Part shown: one piece after another, positions 1 through 12,504 of the stretch
How positions within the stretch are numbered: position 1 is the stretch's first letter
Layout: the number at the start of each line of letters is the position of its first letter
DNA from: Synechococcus sp. CS-1332
GTDB taxonomy: Bacteria > Cyanobacteriota > Cyanobacteriia > PCC-6307 > Cyanobiaceae
NCBI RefSeq assembly: GCF_025127995.1
Contig: NZ_JAHLYP010000015.1
Coordinates: 1 to 33,399 of the forward strand
DNA: 33,399 nucleotides
Reading direction: 5' to 3'
Notes under the pieces: model-generated
Seen by the model: only the letters and a program-made list of their open reading frames with translations
What the model was told of the DNA's origin: nothing
The model's database searches: none
Made by a program: the position numbers and the translations under genes

Positions 1-26
1 CAGCGCCGTCAAAAAGCAGCCAACAG

Positions 27-52
27 AAAAGCCACCCTACTCGGGTGGCTTC
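27..52 (-). terminator. rRNA operon terminator
   Basis: A perfect 8-bp inverted repeat (30-37 with 43-50) encloses a 5-nt loop. Read on the minus strand it ends in a short T run. It lies about 70 nt beyond the 3' end of 5S rRNA, where an intrinsic terminator of the rRNA operon is expected. Confidence 0.8.
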
Positions 53-121
53 TCTCAGATCCACTTGGTGGAACTGTTGGCTCACAGGGTGCCTTACGGC
101 TGCCTTGGAGCGGATGTTTTA

Positions 122-238
122 CCTGGCATCGAGCTATTTTCGCAGGGGGCTACCCCCCAACTATCGTCGCCGCTGCTGCGTTTCACAACCGAGTTCGAGA
201 TGGATCGGTGTGGTTCCACAGCGCCATGGACACCAGGA
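122..238 (-). rRNA. rrf: 5S ribosomal RNA
   Basis: About 117 nt that read on the minus strand as a typical bacterial 5S rRNA. The ends pair (TCCTGG at the 5' end with CCAGG at the 3' end), and the conserved CGAACTCGG loop segment is present. It is the last gene of the rRNA operon, about 175 nt downstream of 23S rRNA and followed by a terminator. The exact ends are estimated from the terminal helix. Confidence 0.93.
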
Positions 239-414
239 TAGGTTTCCCATGCTGCAACAACTGTTACGGCATGGGATTGAACCCTGAGAACTGCATAGGT
301 TAGAGCAACAGCTTTCGCTGTCACTCCTCTGAATAAAGAAGTCATCACGCCACTCCCTCACCACAGACTTCTTTCAAAATCTATGGCCGGTCATGGCGGG
401 CTTAGAGCCAGATG

Positions 415-3302
<2,888 letters not shown>

Positions 3303-3805
3303 AATTAACACCACCAACGTTCAGGGTTGTTGAGACCCATTCTTCTACTTTCACCTCTCTTCAACCTTTGATCCTTCGGTTTCCCGATCTCTCTTAGGCT
3401 TTGATGGTTTGAAAGAAAGAATCAAACTCTTCCCTCCTCGGCGGAGCGAAAAGACGCTGGCAGCTCTCGGCTCTAAACTCAAGAATCTCCCAGTCAGACG
3501 CTTCCTTCCCTTGGCAGTACCAAGAGTCGTTCGCGACCGTCTGGGCATCTATGAGATGCTTTCTTTATCCAGACTTACCTATACAGTTGTCAAGGTTCTT
3601 TGCTAGAGTCACTGATCTTTCGCTTCCGCTAAAATCAGCGAGTCCAGCTTCCTTTCAACCACGATCTTTAACAACAGCTATCACTAGCAGTTGATCGATT
3701 GGGAATGAAAAGAGGCTGGAGTCCTCAGCTGAACATGTCTTGTCACCTCACCCATCACAATGCATCCTGTTGCCGCTTCGTGGTGGTGGTCTTTACCTCG
3801 TTGGA
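3303..3805 (-). other. Internal transcribed spacer, tRNA-Ala to 23S
   Basis: About 500 nt of transcribed spacer with no gene. It contains a candidate boxA antitermination element at 3587-3598, listed separately. The rest is moderately AT-rich compared with the surrounding chromosome and should hold the 23S processing stem. The open frames are short, low in quality and have no recognisable product. Confidence 0.8.
3587..3598 (-). promoter_or_regulatory. Putative boxA antitermination element in the ITS
   Basis: Read on the minus strand the sequence is GAACCTTGACAA. It closely resembles the boxA element described in cyanobacterial 16S-23S spacers (from memory GAACCTTGAAAA). It sits between tRNA-Ala and 23S, the usual place for the spacer boxA that binds NusB/S10 and keeps polymerase processive through 23S. 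Confidence 0.55.
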
Positions 3806-3878
3806 TGGAGGTTAGCGGACTCGAACCGCTGACATCCTGCTTGCAAAGCAGGCGCTCTACCAACTGAGCTAAACCCCC
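3806..3878 (-). tRNA. tRNA-Ala (TGC)
   Basis: A 73-nt cloverleaf on the minus strand with anticodon TGC in the loop TTTGCAA. The 7-bp acceptor stem (GGGGGTT with AACCTCC) includes the G3:U70 wobble pair, the classic alanine identity element. The discriminator is A, and CCA is not encoded. It lies in the 16S-23S spacer after tRNA-Ile, the standard arrangement in picocyanobacterial rRNA operons. Confidence 0.96.
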
Positions 3879-3887
3879 AAACACGAA

Positions 3888-3961
<74 letters not shown>

Positions 3962-4278
3962 AGGATCTATCACTCTGACACAAGTTTCTTTCATCACTCA
4001 AATTTTTATGACCTTGTTCAGGCCAAAAAATCCGAAAGACTTGGAAACCCTTTGTGGGGTGACCTAGACAAAGTTTAGGAACTGAAAACGAGTCCATCAC
4101 AACAACCTCAGCGTCACTTCCAATCCCTTTCGGGGCTGGTAGCTCTTCTGCGGCTTTGATGGCTCACCTTGAGGTACCGATCGACCTTCGAGATGACAGG
4201 ACCGTGGCCTGAGACAAATATGCTTCCCAAGCTTTCGCTTGTTCGGCGCTCAGACATCACGATCAGTTGTGTCTCCCT
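3962..4278 (-). other. Internal transcribed spacer, 16S to tRNA-Ile
   Basis: About 317 nt of transcribed spacer between the 16S 3' end and tRNA-Ile. No gene is seen. It should contain the 3' strand of the 16S processing stem and the D1-D1' type helix described for cyanobacterial spacers. I did not fold it. Confidence 0.75.
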
Positions 4279-5764
<1,486 letters not shown>

Positions 5765-6424
5765 AGATCCAACCCTCTTGGATAGCTCGCGCTACCCTCA
5801 GCTGAATTTGCCTCGTGCTATCCCTGCAGACTGGCGTCTACAGCAACATCAGGGCCACCAACGCTCTCGCGCTGGGTTCAAAGAGTGCACATGTCAGCTC
5901 CCAGGCTCACCATCCATCGGACAGCTCACCAGCTTGCTTCCAGTGACTTTCCCGAATCTCAGATCCGGTTCGCAACCAGCCGACCAAACAAAGGGCCTTC
6001 CATTCCTTTCAAAATGGCGCCGCTCCAAGCATCGGCGCGTCGTGAGAACGCTCCGCTACTCCTTGATTGCTTCGACCCGTCGCTTGTTTCTTTTGACGGG
6101 ACCTCACACCTCCACCGCTCTTCGTCCGTTGCTTCCCCTCTCAGGGACTCCTCTCCCCCTCGCCGTAGCAAGGAACACAGGCACTTTTGATTCAGCCGTC
6201 TACGGTCTCCCGCATTCGCACCTCCTCGCCAGACGCAACCGACGCAGTGGAAGCGTCAGTTCCTAAACTTTTTTGGTTGTCCAGGTTCTACCGCTCCACC
6301 CCTTCCGGGGCTCTCGCGGCGCGTCGCCTCTCGGCGACTTAGAAAACTTACAGCACCGTCGGCTCGCGCCTCTCAGTCTCAGTAAGTCCGCGTCCCGCTT
6401 GAGCTCTCGCTCTCTGGGGCGCAG
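5765..6424 (-). other. rRNA operon leader
   Basis: About 660 nt between the predicted transcription start and 16S, on the minus strand. I see no convincing gene. The leader contains a perfect 6-bp hairpin with a GAGA (GNRA-type) tetraloop at 6323-6338. About 35 nt further along the transcript is a boxA-like element at 6277-6288 (GAACCTGGACAA), nearly identical to the spacer boxA. Hairpin followed by boxA resembles a nut-like antitermination signal. Confidence 0.6.
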
Positions 6425-6458
6425 TCCAAAATCATATCACCCCCCCGGGGGGTGCCAA
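6424..6458 (-). promoter_or_regulatory. rRNA operon promoter
   Basis: On the minus strand there is a -35 box TTGGCA (6458-6453), a 16-bp spacer and a -10 box TATGAT (6436-6431), an excellent sigma-70 type promoter. Transcription would start near 6424. The downstream segment is G-rich, as expected at stringently controlled rRNA promoters. The spacer contains a perfect CCCCCCGGGGGG palindrome (6441-6452), which is unusual. The region from 6459 to the petD terminator (about 250 bp) holds no recognisable gene. Confidence 0.75.
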
Positions 6459-6710
6459 AGCCATTGGGCGAGATTCCTGCCTGGCTGCAGCAGCCGGCAG
6501 ACCAGCTCAGGGCCTCATGCAGCTGGGACCTGGACCAGCGCGCCTGGTTCATGGGCAAACCTCAGGCCGATTGAGGGCTTCCTATCCCCCCGGAGCGCTG
6601 GGAGGAGGGCAGCCTGCGGCCCAGGGCCACCCCTTGTTTGCCAGGGGCCCTGTGCGCGGGCCTCCCAAGGGCTGCTGCTCCCCTCTGGACCCGGATGGGG
6701 GCCTGAACAC

Positions 6711-6735
6711 AAAAAAGCCGCGATTGCTCGCGGCT
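6711..6735 (-). terminator. petBD terminator
   Basis: A perfect 7-bp inverted repeat (6716-6722 with 6729-6735) encloses a 6-nt loop. On the minus strand it is followed directly by a run of T residues. It starts about 40 nt past the petD stop codon and is a clear intrinsic terminator for the petB-petD transcript. Confidence 0.9.
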
Positions 6736-6774
6736 CAAGGGGAGGTTGATTCGGGGCCGAAGCCCGGAATGGCT

Positions 6775-7257
6775 TCAGAACAGACCCAGGGTCAGGGACT
6801 TGTCGATCGGCAGGCAGGCGCCGATGCCCAGGTAGATGGTGAACACGGTGCCGAACAGGAAGGCGCCCATGGCCACGGGACGGCGGAATGGGTTCTGGAA
6901 CTTGTTGAAGCTCTCGATGAAGGGGATCAGCATCAGACCCAGGGGAACCATCGTCTGGAGGACGATGCCCAGCAACTTGTTGGGGACGACCCGGAGGATC
7001 TGGAACACCGGGTAGAGGTACCACTCCGGGAGGATCTCAAGCGGGGTGGCGAAGGGATCGGCCCGATCACCCAGCATGGCGGGATCGAGAACGGCCAGCC
7101 CGACCAGGCAGGCGAGGGTACCCAGGATCACCACCGGGAAGATGTAGAGGAGGTCGTTGGGCCAGGCCGGCTCCCCGTAATAGTTGTGGCCCATGCCCTT
7201 GGCCAGCTTGGCCCGCAGCTTGGGATCGGTGAGATCAGGCTTCTTGAGGATGTGCAT
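6775..7257 (-). CDS. petD: Cytochrome b6f complex subunit IV
   Basis: A 160-residue integral thylakoid protein. With PetB it forms the quinol-oxidising core of cytochrome b6f, which links photosystem II to photosystem I. The length matches the family exactly. The start MHILKKPDL and the PEWY motif at residues 77-80 are visible; Glu78 is the conserved residue of the Qo site. Three hydrophobic segments follow at about 35-58, 93-115 and 127-148. It lies 58 bp downstream of petB in the same direction, and the two form the usual petBD operon ending in the terminator at 6711-6735. Nothing is odd in the sequence. Confidence 0.98.
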   Translation of the reverse strand: MHILKKPDLTDPKLRAKLAKGMGHNYYGEPAWPNDLLYIFPVVILGTLACLVGLAVLDPAMLGDRADPFATPLEILPEWYLYPVFQILRVVPNKLLGIVLQTMVPLGLMLIPFIESFNKFQNPFRRPVAMGAFLFGTVFTIYLGIGACLPIDKSLTLGLF

Positions 7258-7315
7258 GGTGGGGAGCTCGGAGCGCTGGTGACCGGTGTGGGAAGGCTAA
7301 ATGGAGGAACGGGGT

Positions 7316-7990
7316 TCAGAGCGGGCCGGAGATGCCCTGCTTACGGATCATCAGGAAGTGGATGAGCATGAACACCGCCAGCAGCCAGGGCAGAACGAAG
7401 GTGTGGAGGCTGTAGAAGCGGGTGAGGGTGGACTGGCCCACGCTTTCACCGCCGCGGAGCAGTTCAACCATGAAATCGCCTACCACAGGGACGGCGGCAG
7501 GAACGCCGCTGACGATCTTGACGGCCCAGTAACCGACCTGATCCCAGGGCAGGGAGTAACCGGTGACACCGAAGGACACGGTGATCACCGCCATGGTCAC
7601 GCCGGTGACCCAGGTGAGCTCGCGGGGGCGCTTGAAGCCACCGGTGAGGTACACGCGGAACACGTGCAGGATCAGCATCAGGACCATCATGCTGGCGCTC
7701 CAGCGGTGGACCGAACGGATCAGCCAGCCGAAGCTGACGTCGGTCATCAGGTACTGGACCGAGGTGTAGGCCTCCACCACCGTGGGCTTGTAGTAGAAGG
7801 TCATCGCGAAGCCGGTCGCGAACTGGATCAGGAAGCACACCAGCGTGATGCCGCCCAGGCAATAAAAGATGTTGACGTGGGGCGGGACGTACTTGGCAGA
7901 GATATCGTCGGCAATCGCCTGAATTTCGAGGCGCTCCTCAAACCAGTCATAGATCGGGGACGACTTGGCGCCAGGAGACGAGTTCGCCAT
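7316..7990 (-). CDS. petB: Cytochrome b6
   Basis: The haem-carrying core subunit of cytochrome b6f, 224 residues with four transmembrane helices. The bis-histidine ligands of the two b haems are His95, His109, His196 and His211. Cys44 corresponds to the covalent anchor of haem cn (family Cys35, offset +9). The N-terminus reads [17 protein letters not shown], whereas related picocyanobacterial proteins, as I recall them, begin MANSSPVYDWF. About six residues therefore seem to be inserted, repeating SSP. It is followed by petD and is divergent from ctpA, with 74 bp between the start codons. Those 74 bp must hold both promoters, but I see no clear -35/-10 pair there. Confidence 0.98.
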   Translation of the reverse strand: MANSSPGAKSSPIYDWFEERLEIQAIADDISAKYVPPHVNIFYCLGGITLVCFLIQFATGFAMTFYYKPTVVEAYTSVQYLMTDVSFGWLIRSVHRWSASMMVLMLILHVFRVYLTGGFKRPRELTWVTGVTMAVITVSFGVTGYSLPWDQVGYWAVKIVSGVPAAVPVVGDFMVELLRGGESVGQSTLTRFYSLHTFVLPWLLAVFMLIHFLMIRKQGISGPL

Positions 7991-8064
7991 GCAGCGTGGG
8001 GCTTGGGTTGAGAGAGTCTACCGATTGTTCTGACCCCCCCGTGAGAGACCCGGGCCGCCGGTCC

Positions 8065-9333
8065 ATGCCGGCTCAATGGTTTGCAACAGGGCTACCGGGC
8101 GGGGTCCGGCTCCTGCGGCTCCTCCTGATGACGGGCCTGTGCCTGCGGCTGTGCCTGCCCGCCCCGGCGCTGGCGCTCAGCGATGCCCAGCAACTGGTGG
8201 TGGAAGCCTGGCGGCTGGTGAACCAGAGCTACGTCGATCCCGCCCAGCTGGAGACGGTTCAATGGCGGCGGCTGCGCCAGAAAGCCCTGGAGAAGTCGAT
8301 TGCCAGCTCAGTGGAGGCCTATGACGCGATCGAGGCCATGCTGGCGCCGATCGGCGACCCGTACACCCGGATGCTGCGCCCCGAGGAGTTCGCCACCCTG
8401 CGCTCCAACACCCAGGGCCGTGTGACCGGAGTGGGCCTGCAGCTGGGACTGCGGGCCGGGGATCAGCGGATCGTTGTGATCGCCCCCCTCGATGCCTCCC
8501 CCGCCGCTGACGCGGGGATCGTCTCCGGCACCGAAATCCTCAAGGTGGACGGCATTGCGGCGGAGGAACTGGGGCTGGAGGGCACCGCCGCCCACCTGCG
8601 CGGCCCCGCCGGCAGCGACGTGCTCCTGGCCCTGCGCACCCCGGCGGGCCAGGCCTCGGAGGTGTTGCTCGATCGCCGCGAGGTGGATCTGCAACCGGTG
8701 CGCAGCCATCGCCTGCAGAGCGAGGGGCACACCCTGGGCTACCTGCGAATCACCCAGTTCAGCGAACCAGTGCCCCAGCAGGTTCGCTCCGCCCTGGCCG
8801 AGCTGACAGCCCCGGGGGGTACCGGGCCGATCGAAGGGCTGATCCTCGACCTGCGCAACAACTCCGGCGGATTGGTGGCCGCCGGGCTGGCGGTGGCCGA
8901 TGGGCTGCTCGACATGGAGCCGATCGTGGAAACCCAGGATCGGGGCGGTATCGCCGCCCGGCAGCAGGCGACCCCCGGCCGTCTGTATGGCGGCCCCATG
9001 CTCACCCTGGTGAACGCCGGCACGGCCAGCGCCAGCGAGATCCTGGCCGGTGCCCTGCAGGACAGTGGCCGCTCCCGCCTGGCCGGAAGCCGCACCTTCG
9101 GCAAGGGGCTGATCCAGACCCTGATCAACCTGAGTGACGGCAGCGGTCTGGCCGTGACCGTGGCCCGCTACCTCACCCCCAGCGGCCGCGACATCCAGAA
9201 CCAGGGCATCGAGCCGGATGTGCTGCTGCCCCAGCCCGAACCGCTTGAACCGGACGGGGACGGGGACACCTGGCGGCAGGCGGCCGCCACGCTGTTGGTG
9301 GCGGAACTGGTAGCCCCAGTCCTGGCGCCATGA
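8065..9333 (+). CDS. ctpA: Carboxyl-terminal processing protease (S41)
   Basis: A serine protease of the CtpA/Prc family. In cyanobacteria such enzymes trim the C-terminal extension of precursor D1 and other exported proteins in the lumen or periplasm. The ATG at 8065 is chosen because it leaves an N-terminal hydrophobic stretch (about residues 14-37) ending in ALA, a plausible signal peptide; the open frame continues further upstream. A PDZ domain lies around residues 100-190. The catalytic dyad is Ser322 (in TASASEI) and Lys347 (in FGKGL), 25 residues apart as in the family. The mature length of about 385 residues is normal. It overlaps the next gene by ATGA. Which CtpA paralogue this is cannot be told from this window. 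Confidence 0.93.
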   Translation: MPAQWFATGLPGGVRLLRLLLMTGLCLRLCLPAPALALSDAQQLVVEAWRLVNQSYVDPAQLETVQWRRLRQKALEKSIASSVEAYDAIEAMLAPIGDPYTRMLRPEEFATLRSNTQGRVTGVGLQLGLRAGDQRIVVIAPLDASPAADAGIVSGTEILKVDGIAAEELGLEGTAAHLRGPAGSDVLLALRTPAGQASEVLLDRREVDLQPVRSHRLQSEGHTLGYLRITQFSEPVPQQVRSALAELTAPGGTGPIEGLILDLRNNSGGLVAAGLAVADGLLDMEPIVETQDRGGIAARQQATPGRLYGGPMLTLVNAGTASASEILAGALQDSGRSRLAGSRTFGKGLIQTLINLSDGSGLAVTVARYLTPSGRDIQNQGIEPDVLLPQPEPLEPDGDGDTWRQAAATLLVAELVAPVLAP

Positions 9334-10604
9334 GCCAGCGCACCTACCACGATCCGCTGCACGGGGCGATCCGCCTTGATCGCCAGGATCCTGCCGAAGC
9401 CCTGGCCATCGACCTGATCGACACGGCACCCTTCCAGCGGCTGCGGCGCATCCGCCAGCTAGGGCCGGCCTTTCTCACCTTCCATGGGGCGGAATCCAGT
9501 CGCTTCACCCATTCCCTGGGGGTGCTGGCGGTGGCGCGGCTGGCCCTGCAGCAGCTGGAGCGGCTCGATCCCTCCCTGGCCCAGCACCGGGGTGTGCTCT
9601 ATGCCGCCGCCCTGCTGCACGACGTGGGACACGGCCCCCTCAGCCACTCGGGCGAGGAGATGTTTGGGGTGCAGCATGAGGTCTGGTCGGGCCGGCTGAT
9701 CCGCGACCATCCCGCCTTGCGCGACCGGCTCGACGCCGATGCCCCCGGCCAGGCCGCCCTGGTGGCCGACCTGCTGGAGCACGGCCAGTACCCCTGCCGG
9801 GCCATCAAGGCACTGATCAGCAGCCAGCTCGACTGCGACCGGCTCGACTATCTGCTGCGCGACAGCTACAGCACCGGCACCCGCTACGGCCAGCTCGACC
9901 TGGAGCGGATCCTCGCCAGCCTCACCCTGGCGCCCGACGGTGATCTGGCCCTGCATCCCCGCGGCCTGATGGCGGTGGAGCACTACCTGGTGGTGCGCCA
10001 CCTGATGTACAGGAGCGTCTACAACCACCGGCTCAACATCGTCTGCAACTGGCTGCTGAACCGGGTGATCGCCGTGGCCCGCCGGCTGGGCCCCGCCGTG
10101 GTGTGGGCCGATCCCACCATGGCCCGCTGGCTATGGGAGCGGGACCGGCTCGATCTGGACAGCTACCTGGCCAACGACGACATCCGCACCGGCTACCACT
10201 TGGTGCGTTGGCGGGAGGAGGGCCCCGAGGAGCTGGCCGATCCCTGCGGGCGGCTGCTGGAGCGGCGCCTGCCCAAGGCCACCGACGTGAGCGATCTCCC
10301 CTCTGCCGGCCGGCTCGAGCTCCTGGCGGTGGCACGGCAGCTGTGCGAACGGGCCGGCCTGGTGGCGGAAGGTTGCTGCGCCCTGCAGCAGCGCCAGAGC
10401 CGGGGGTATCACCCCTATGCCGGTGGCCTGCGGCTCTGGGATGGCCTGCGACTGCAGGCCCTTGAGCAGCGTTCGCCCCTGGTGGCCAGCCTCTGCCAGA
10501 CGGTCGACATGGCCTGGCTGATCCACCCGGCCCAGGTGAGCGACGACCTGCGCGCGGCCCTGGCGGTGCGGCGAGCGGAGGACGGGGGCCGCCAGGGCCT
10601 CTAG
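9330..10604 (+). CDS. HD-domain phosphohydrolase (dNTPase/SAMHD1-like)
   Basis: A 424-residue metal-dependent phosphohydrolase of the HD superfamily. The signature residues are His61 in RFTHSLG, the His97-Asp98 pair in LLHDVGH, and a later Asp in the DCDRLDY segment near residue 170. The arrangement RFTHS...HDVGHGPLSHSGE resembles SAMHD1 and bacterial dGTPase-like proteins, so hydrolysis of dNTPs is a reasonable guess but is not shown. Translation is coupled to ctpA through an ATGA overlap. minC follows after 13 bp, so ctpA, this gene and minC look like one transcript. Confidence 0.88.
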   Translation: MSQRTYHDPLHGAIRLDRQDPAEALAIDLIDTAPFQRLRRIRQLGPAFLTFHGAESSRFTHSLGVLAVARLALQQLERLDPSLAQHRGVLYAAALLHDVGHGPLSHSGEEMFGVQHEVWSGRLIRDHPALRDRLDADAPGQAALVADLLEHGQYPCRAIKALISSQLDCDRLDYLLRDSYSTGTRYGQLDLERILASLTLAPDGDLALHPRGLMAVEHYLVVRHLMYRSVYNHRLNIVCNWLLNRVIAVARRLGPAVVWADPTMARWLWERDRLDLDSYLANDDIRTGYHLVRWREEGPEELADPCGRLLERRLPKATDVSDLPSAGRLELLAVARQLCERAGLVAEGCCALQQRQSRGYHPYAGGLRLWDGLRLQALEQRSPLVASLCQTVDMAWLIHPAQVSDDLRAALAVRRAEDGGRQGL

Positions 10605-10617
10605 GTTCGCTGCACCC

Positions 10618-11304
10618 TTGTGCACCGTCTTGGCCGCCGCACTGATCCAGGCGATCGACGCCCAGCAGCACCACCTGTTGCGGCTGCCGGCCCAGCAGGG
10701 GTCCGCCAGTGCCCTGGAGGAAGTGCGCTACGCCCTCGGCAGCCGCCACCCCCGGGCGGGCACCGTGGTGCTGGAGGCGGGCCGCTGGCCCCTGCGGCTA
10801 CCGGACCTGCGGCAACTGCAGGAGCTGCTGGCCCCCCTGCAGCTCCACCTGATTCGCGTCGCCGGCGACCACCCGGAGACGCTGGTGGCCGCAGCGGCCC
10901 TCGGACTCGAGATCGATCCGGGGCCGCCGCAAACCATCGCAGCCCCGGCCCCGGCAGTGGTGGCAAGCGATCTGCTGGTGCATCGCGGCACCCTGCGCTC
11001 CGGCGACCATCTGCAGGCGGAGGGTTCGGTGCTGCTGCTGGGGGATGTGAATCCCGGCGCCCGCATCAGTGCCGCCGGCAACGTTCTGGTGTGGGGGCGG
11101 TTGCGGGGCATCGCCCATGCCGGCGTGGCCGGCGACCGAAACGCCCGCATCGTCGCCCTGCAACTGCGCCCGCTGCAGCTGCGTATCGCCGAGGTGGTGG
11201 CCCGTGGGCCGGAGGGTTTGCCGCCGCCAGGCCTGGCTGAGCAGGCCCTGCTGGTGGAAGGGGAGATCCGCATCGATCCGGCGGCGCCGGACTTCAGCGG
11301 TTGA
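10618..11304 (+). CDS. minC: Septum site-determining protein MinC
   Basis: An inhibitor of FtsZ ring formation that acts with MinD, 228 residues. The N-terminal part (about 1-100) corresponds to the FtsZ-interacting domain. The C-terminal part from about residue 118 has the repetitive beta-helix pattern of MinC, with HRGTLRSGD, GSVLLLGDVNPGA, GNVLVWGRLRG and AHAG segments. No ATG or GTG exists in frame near the beginning. The TTG at 10618, 13 bp after the previous stop, is the only reasonable start. minD and minE lie 2.3 kb downstream rather than next door, separated by a reverse-strand cassette. The 3' end overlaps the convergent chrA half-gene by 11 bp. Confidence 0.9.
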   Translation: MCTVLAAALIQAIDAQQHHLLRLPAQQGSASALEEVRYALGSRHPRAGTVVLEAGRWPLRLPDLRQLQELLAPLQLHLIRVAGDHPETLVAAAALGLEIDPGPPQTIAAPAPAVVASDLLVHRGTLRSGDHLQAEGSVLLLGDVNPGARISAAGNVLVWGRLRGIAHAGVAGDRNARIVALQLRPLQLRIAEVVARGPEGLPPPGLAEQALLVEGEIRIDPAAPDFSG

Positions 11305-11908
11305 TCAGGCCGAAGGCCCCCAGTCCCCCGGCCACGGCCATGAACCACAACGGCGACATCCGGGTGCGCAGCATCAGCACGCACACCAGCAGGGACACGA
11401 CGACCCCGGGGGCGTTGGTGTCGGCGGTCTGGAGGATTTTCACCCCCACGGCGAACAGGATGCCCAGGGTGATGGGGCCGAGTCCCCGCTCGAAGGCCAC
11501 GCGCCAGGGGGAGTCCCGCAGTCGGTTCCAGCTGAGGCAGGCCACCACCATCAGCAACGTGGAGGGCAGCAGGATGGCGATCTCGGCGCCATAGGCGCTC
11601 AGCAGCGCCCAGCCGGGGCCCTCGGGCCAGCCGGCCCCCATACCGAGCAGACCCACGATCATCGAACTGGGGCCCGGAGCCGCTTCGGCCAGGGCGTAGA
11701 TGTCAGCGAACTGGGCGGGCCGCAGCCAGCAGTACTCCGCGACGCTGAGGTGGTGATACTCCGCCAGCAGGGTGTTGCCGCCCCCCAGGGAAAACAGCGA
11801 CAGGCCCAGGAAGGTGCCCATCACCTGGAGCAGGTGGCCGAGATCGTTGAGCCGCATGGGGGTGCAGCTGGCCGCCTCGGCAGCAGCCGCCAGCAGCAGG
11901 GGCGGCAT
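11294..11908 (-). CDS. chrA: ChrA-type transporter, second half-size subunit
   Basis: A 204-residue membrane protein of the chromate ion transporter (CHR) family, short-chain type. It has about six hydrophobic segments and the family patterns FSLGGGNTLLAEYH (about residues 39-52) and EAAPGPSSM near residue 75. Short CHR proteins are usually encoded as adjacent pairs that together replace the long two-domain transporter, and that is the case here. The ATG overlaps the stop of the upstream half-gene (ATGA). The substrate may be chromate or another oxyanion; chromate efflux is established only for some family members. The 3' end runs 11 bp into minC on the other strand. Confidence 0.9.
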   Translation of the reverse strand: MPPLLLAAAAEAASCTPMRLNDLGHLLQVMGTFLGLSLFSLGGGNTLLAEYHHLSVAEYCWLRPAQFADIYALAEAAPGPSSMIVGLLGMGAGWPEGPGWALLSAYGAEIAILLPSTLLMVVACLSWNRLRDSPWRVAFERGLGPITLGILFAVGVKILQTADTNAPGVVVSLLVCVLMLRTRMSPLWFMAVAGGLGAFGLINR

Positions 11909-12504
11909 CAGGGTGACTCTCCGGCAGGGGGGCTGGGATGGGACCGCCGCGGCCAGTACCAGGCCATCGCCAGGGGGCCGGCCACCAACACCAGCGGCAC
12001 CAGACGCACGTGGAAGAAAGTCATCAGCACGAAGGTAACCACCGCCAGCAGAAGGGCCACCGGATCCTTCCAGTACTGATCGAGGATCTTGAAGCCCATC
12101 GACAGGGCCATCCCCGCCGCCGCCGCCACCACCCCCGCCAGCACCCGGTCCAACGCAGGCAGGGTATGGAACTGGAAGTACAGCAGCCCCACCCCCATCA
12201 GCAGGGTGAACGGCACCAGCAGCATGCCCGCCAGGGCCGCCAGGGCCCCGGGCAGACCGCAGAAGAAGGTGCCGACGTAGACGGCCATGTTGATCTGGTT
12301 GGGGCCGGGGAAGAGCCGGGCCACGGTGAGGCCGGTGAGGAACTCCTCGTTGCTCATCCAGCGGCGCTGCTCGACGATGATCCGCTGGCTCCAGGCCGAA
12401 AGGCCGCCGCCGAAGGCGGAGAGGGCCACCATCAGCATGCCGGTGAACAGTTGCCGCAGCCCGGGCGCGGGGGCCGTCGGGGAGAGCTCGGAAGCGTCAG
12501 TCAT
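11908..12504 (-). CDS. chrA: ChrA-type transporter, first half-size subunit
   Basis: A 198-residue membrane protein of the CHR family. SAFGGGLSAW near residue 30 and ARLFPGPNQINMA near residue 62 are the conserved family blocks, followed by four or five hydrophobic helices. The ATG at 12504 is preferred because it overlaps the end of the upstream phosphodiesterase gene by 8 bp, a coupling arrangement, and because it puts a normal N-terminus before the first conserved block. With the next gene it forms a short-chain pair. I see no frameshift: each half has its own start and its own conserved motif. Confidence 0.9.
   Translation of the reverse strand: MTDASELSPTAPAPGLRQLFTGMLMVALSAFGGGLSAWSQRIIVEQRRWMSNEEFLTGLTVARLFPGPNQINMAVYVGTFFCGLPGALAALAGMLLVPFTLLMGVGLLYFQFHTLPALDRVLAGVVAAAAGMALSMGFKILDQYWKDPVALLLAVVTFVLMTFFHVRLVPLVLVAGPLAMAWYWPRRSHPSPPAGESP

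Noticed and set aside
6517-8011. Long plus-strand open frames over petD and petB
   Set aside because: They are antisense to two certain cytochrome b6f genes and have no recognisable domains.
8308-9429. Long open frame antisense to ctpA
   Set aside because: Composition is that of a GC-rich antisense frame (Gly/Gln/His rich, no domain), and ctpA is clear on the other strand.
11294-12504. A single long chrA broken by a frameshift
   Set aside because: Each half has its own start codon and its own conserved motif, and the ATGA overlap is normal for short-chain ChrA pairs.
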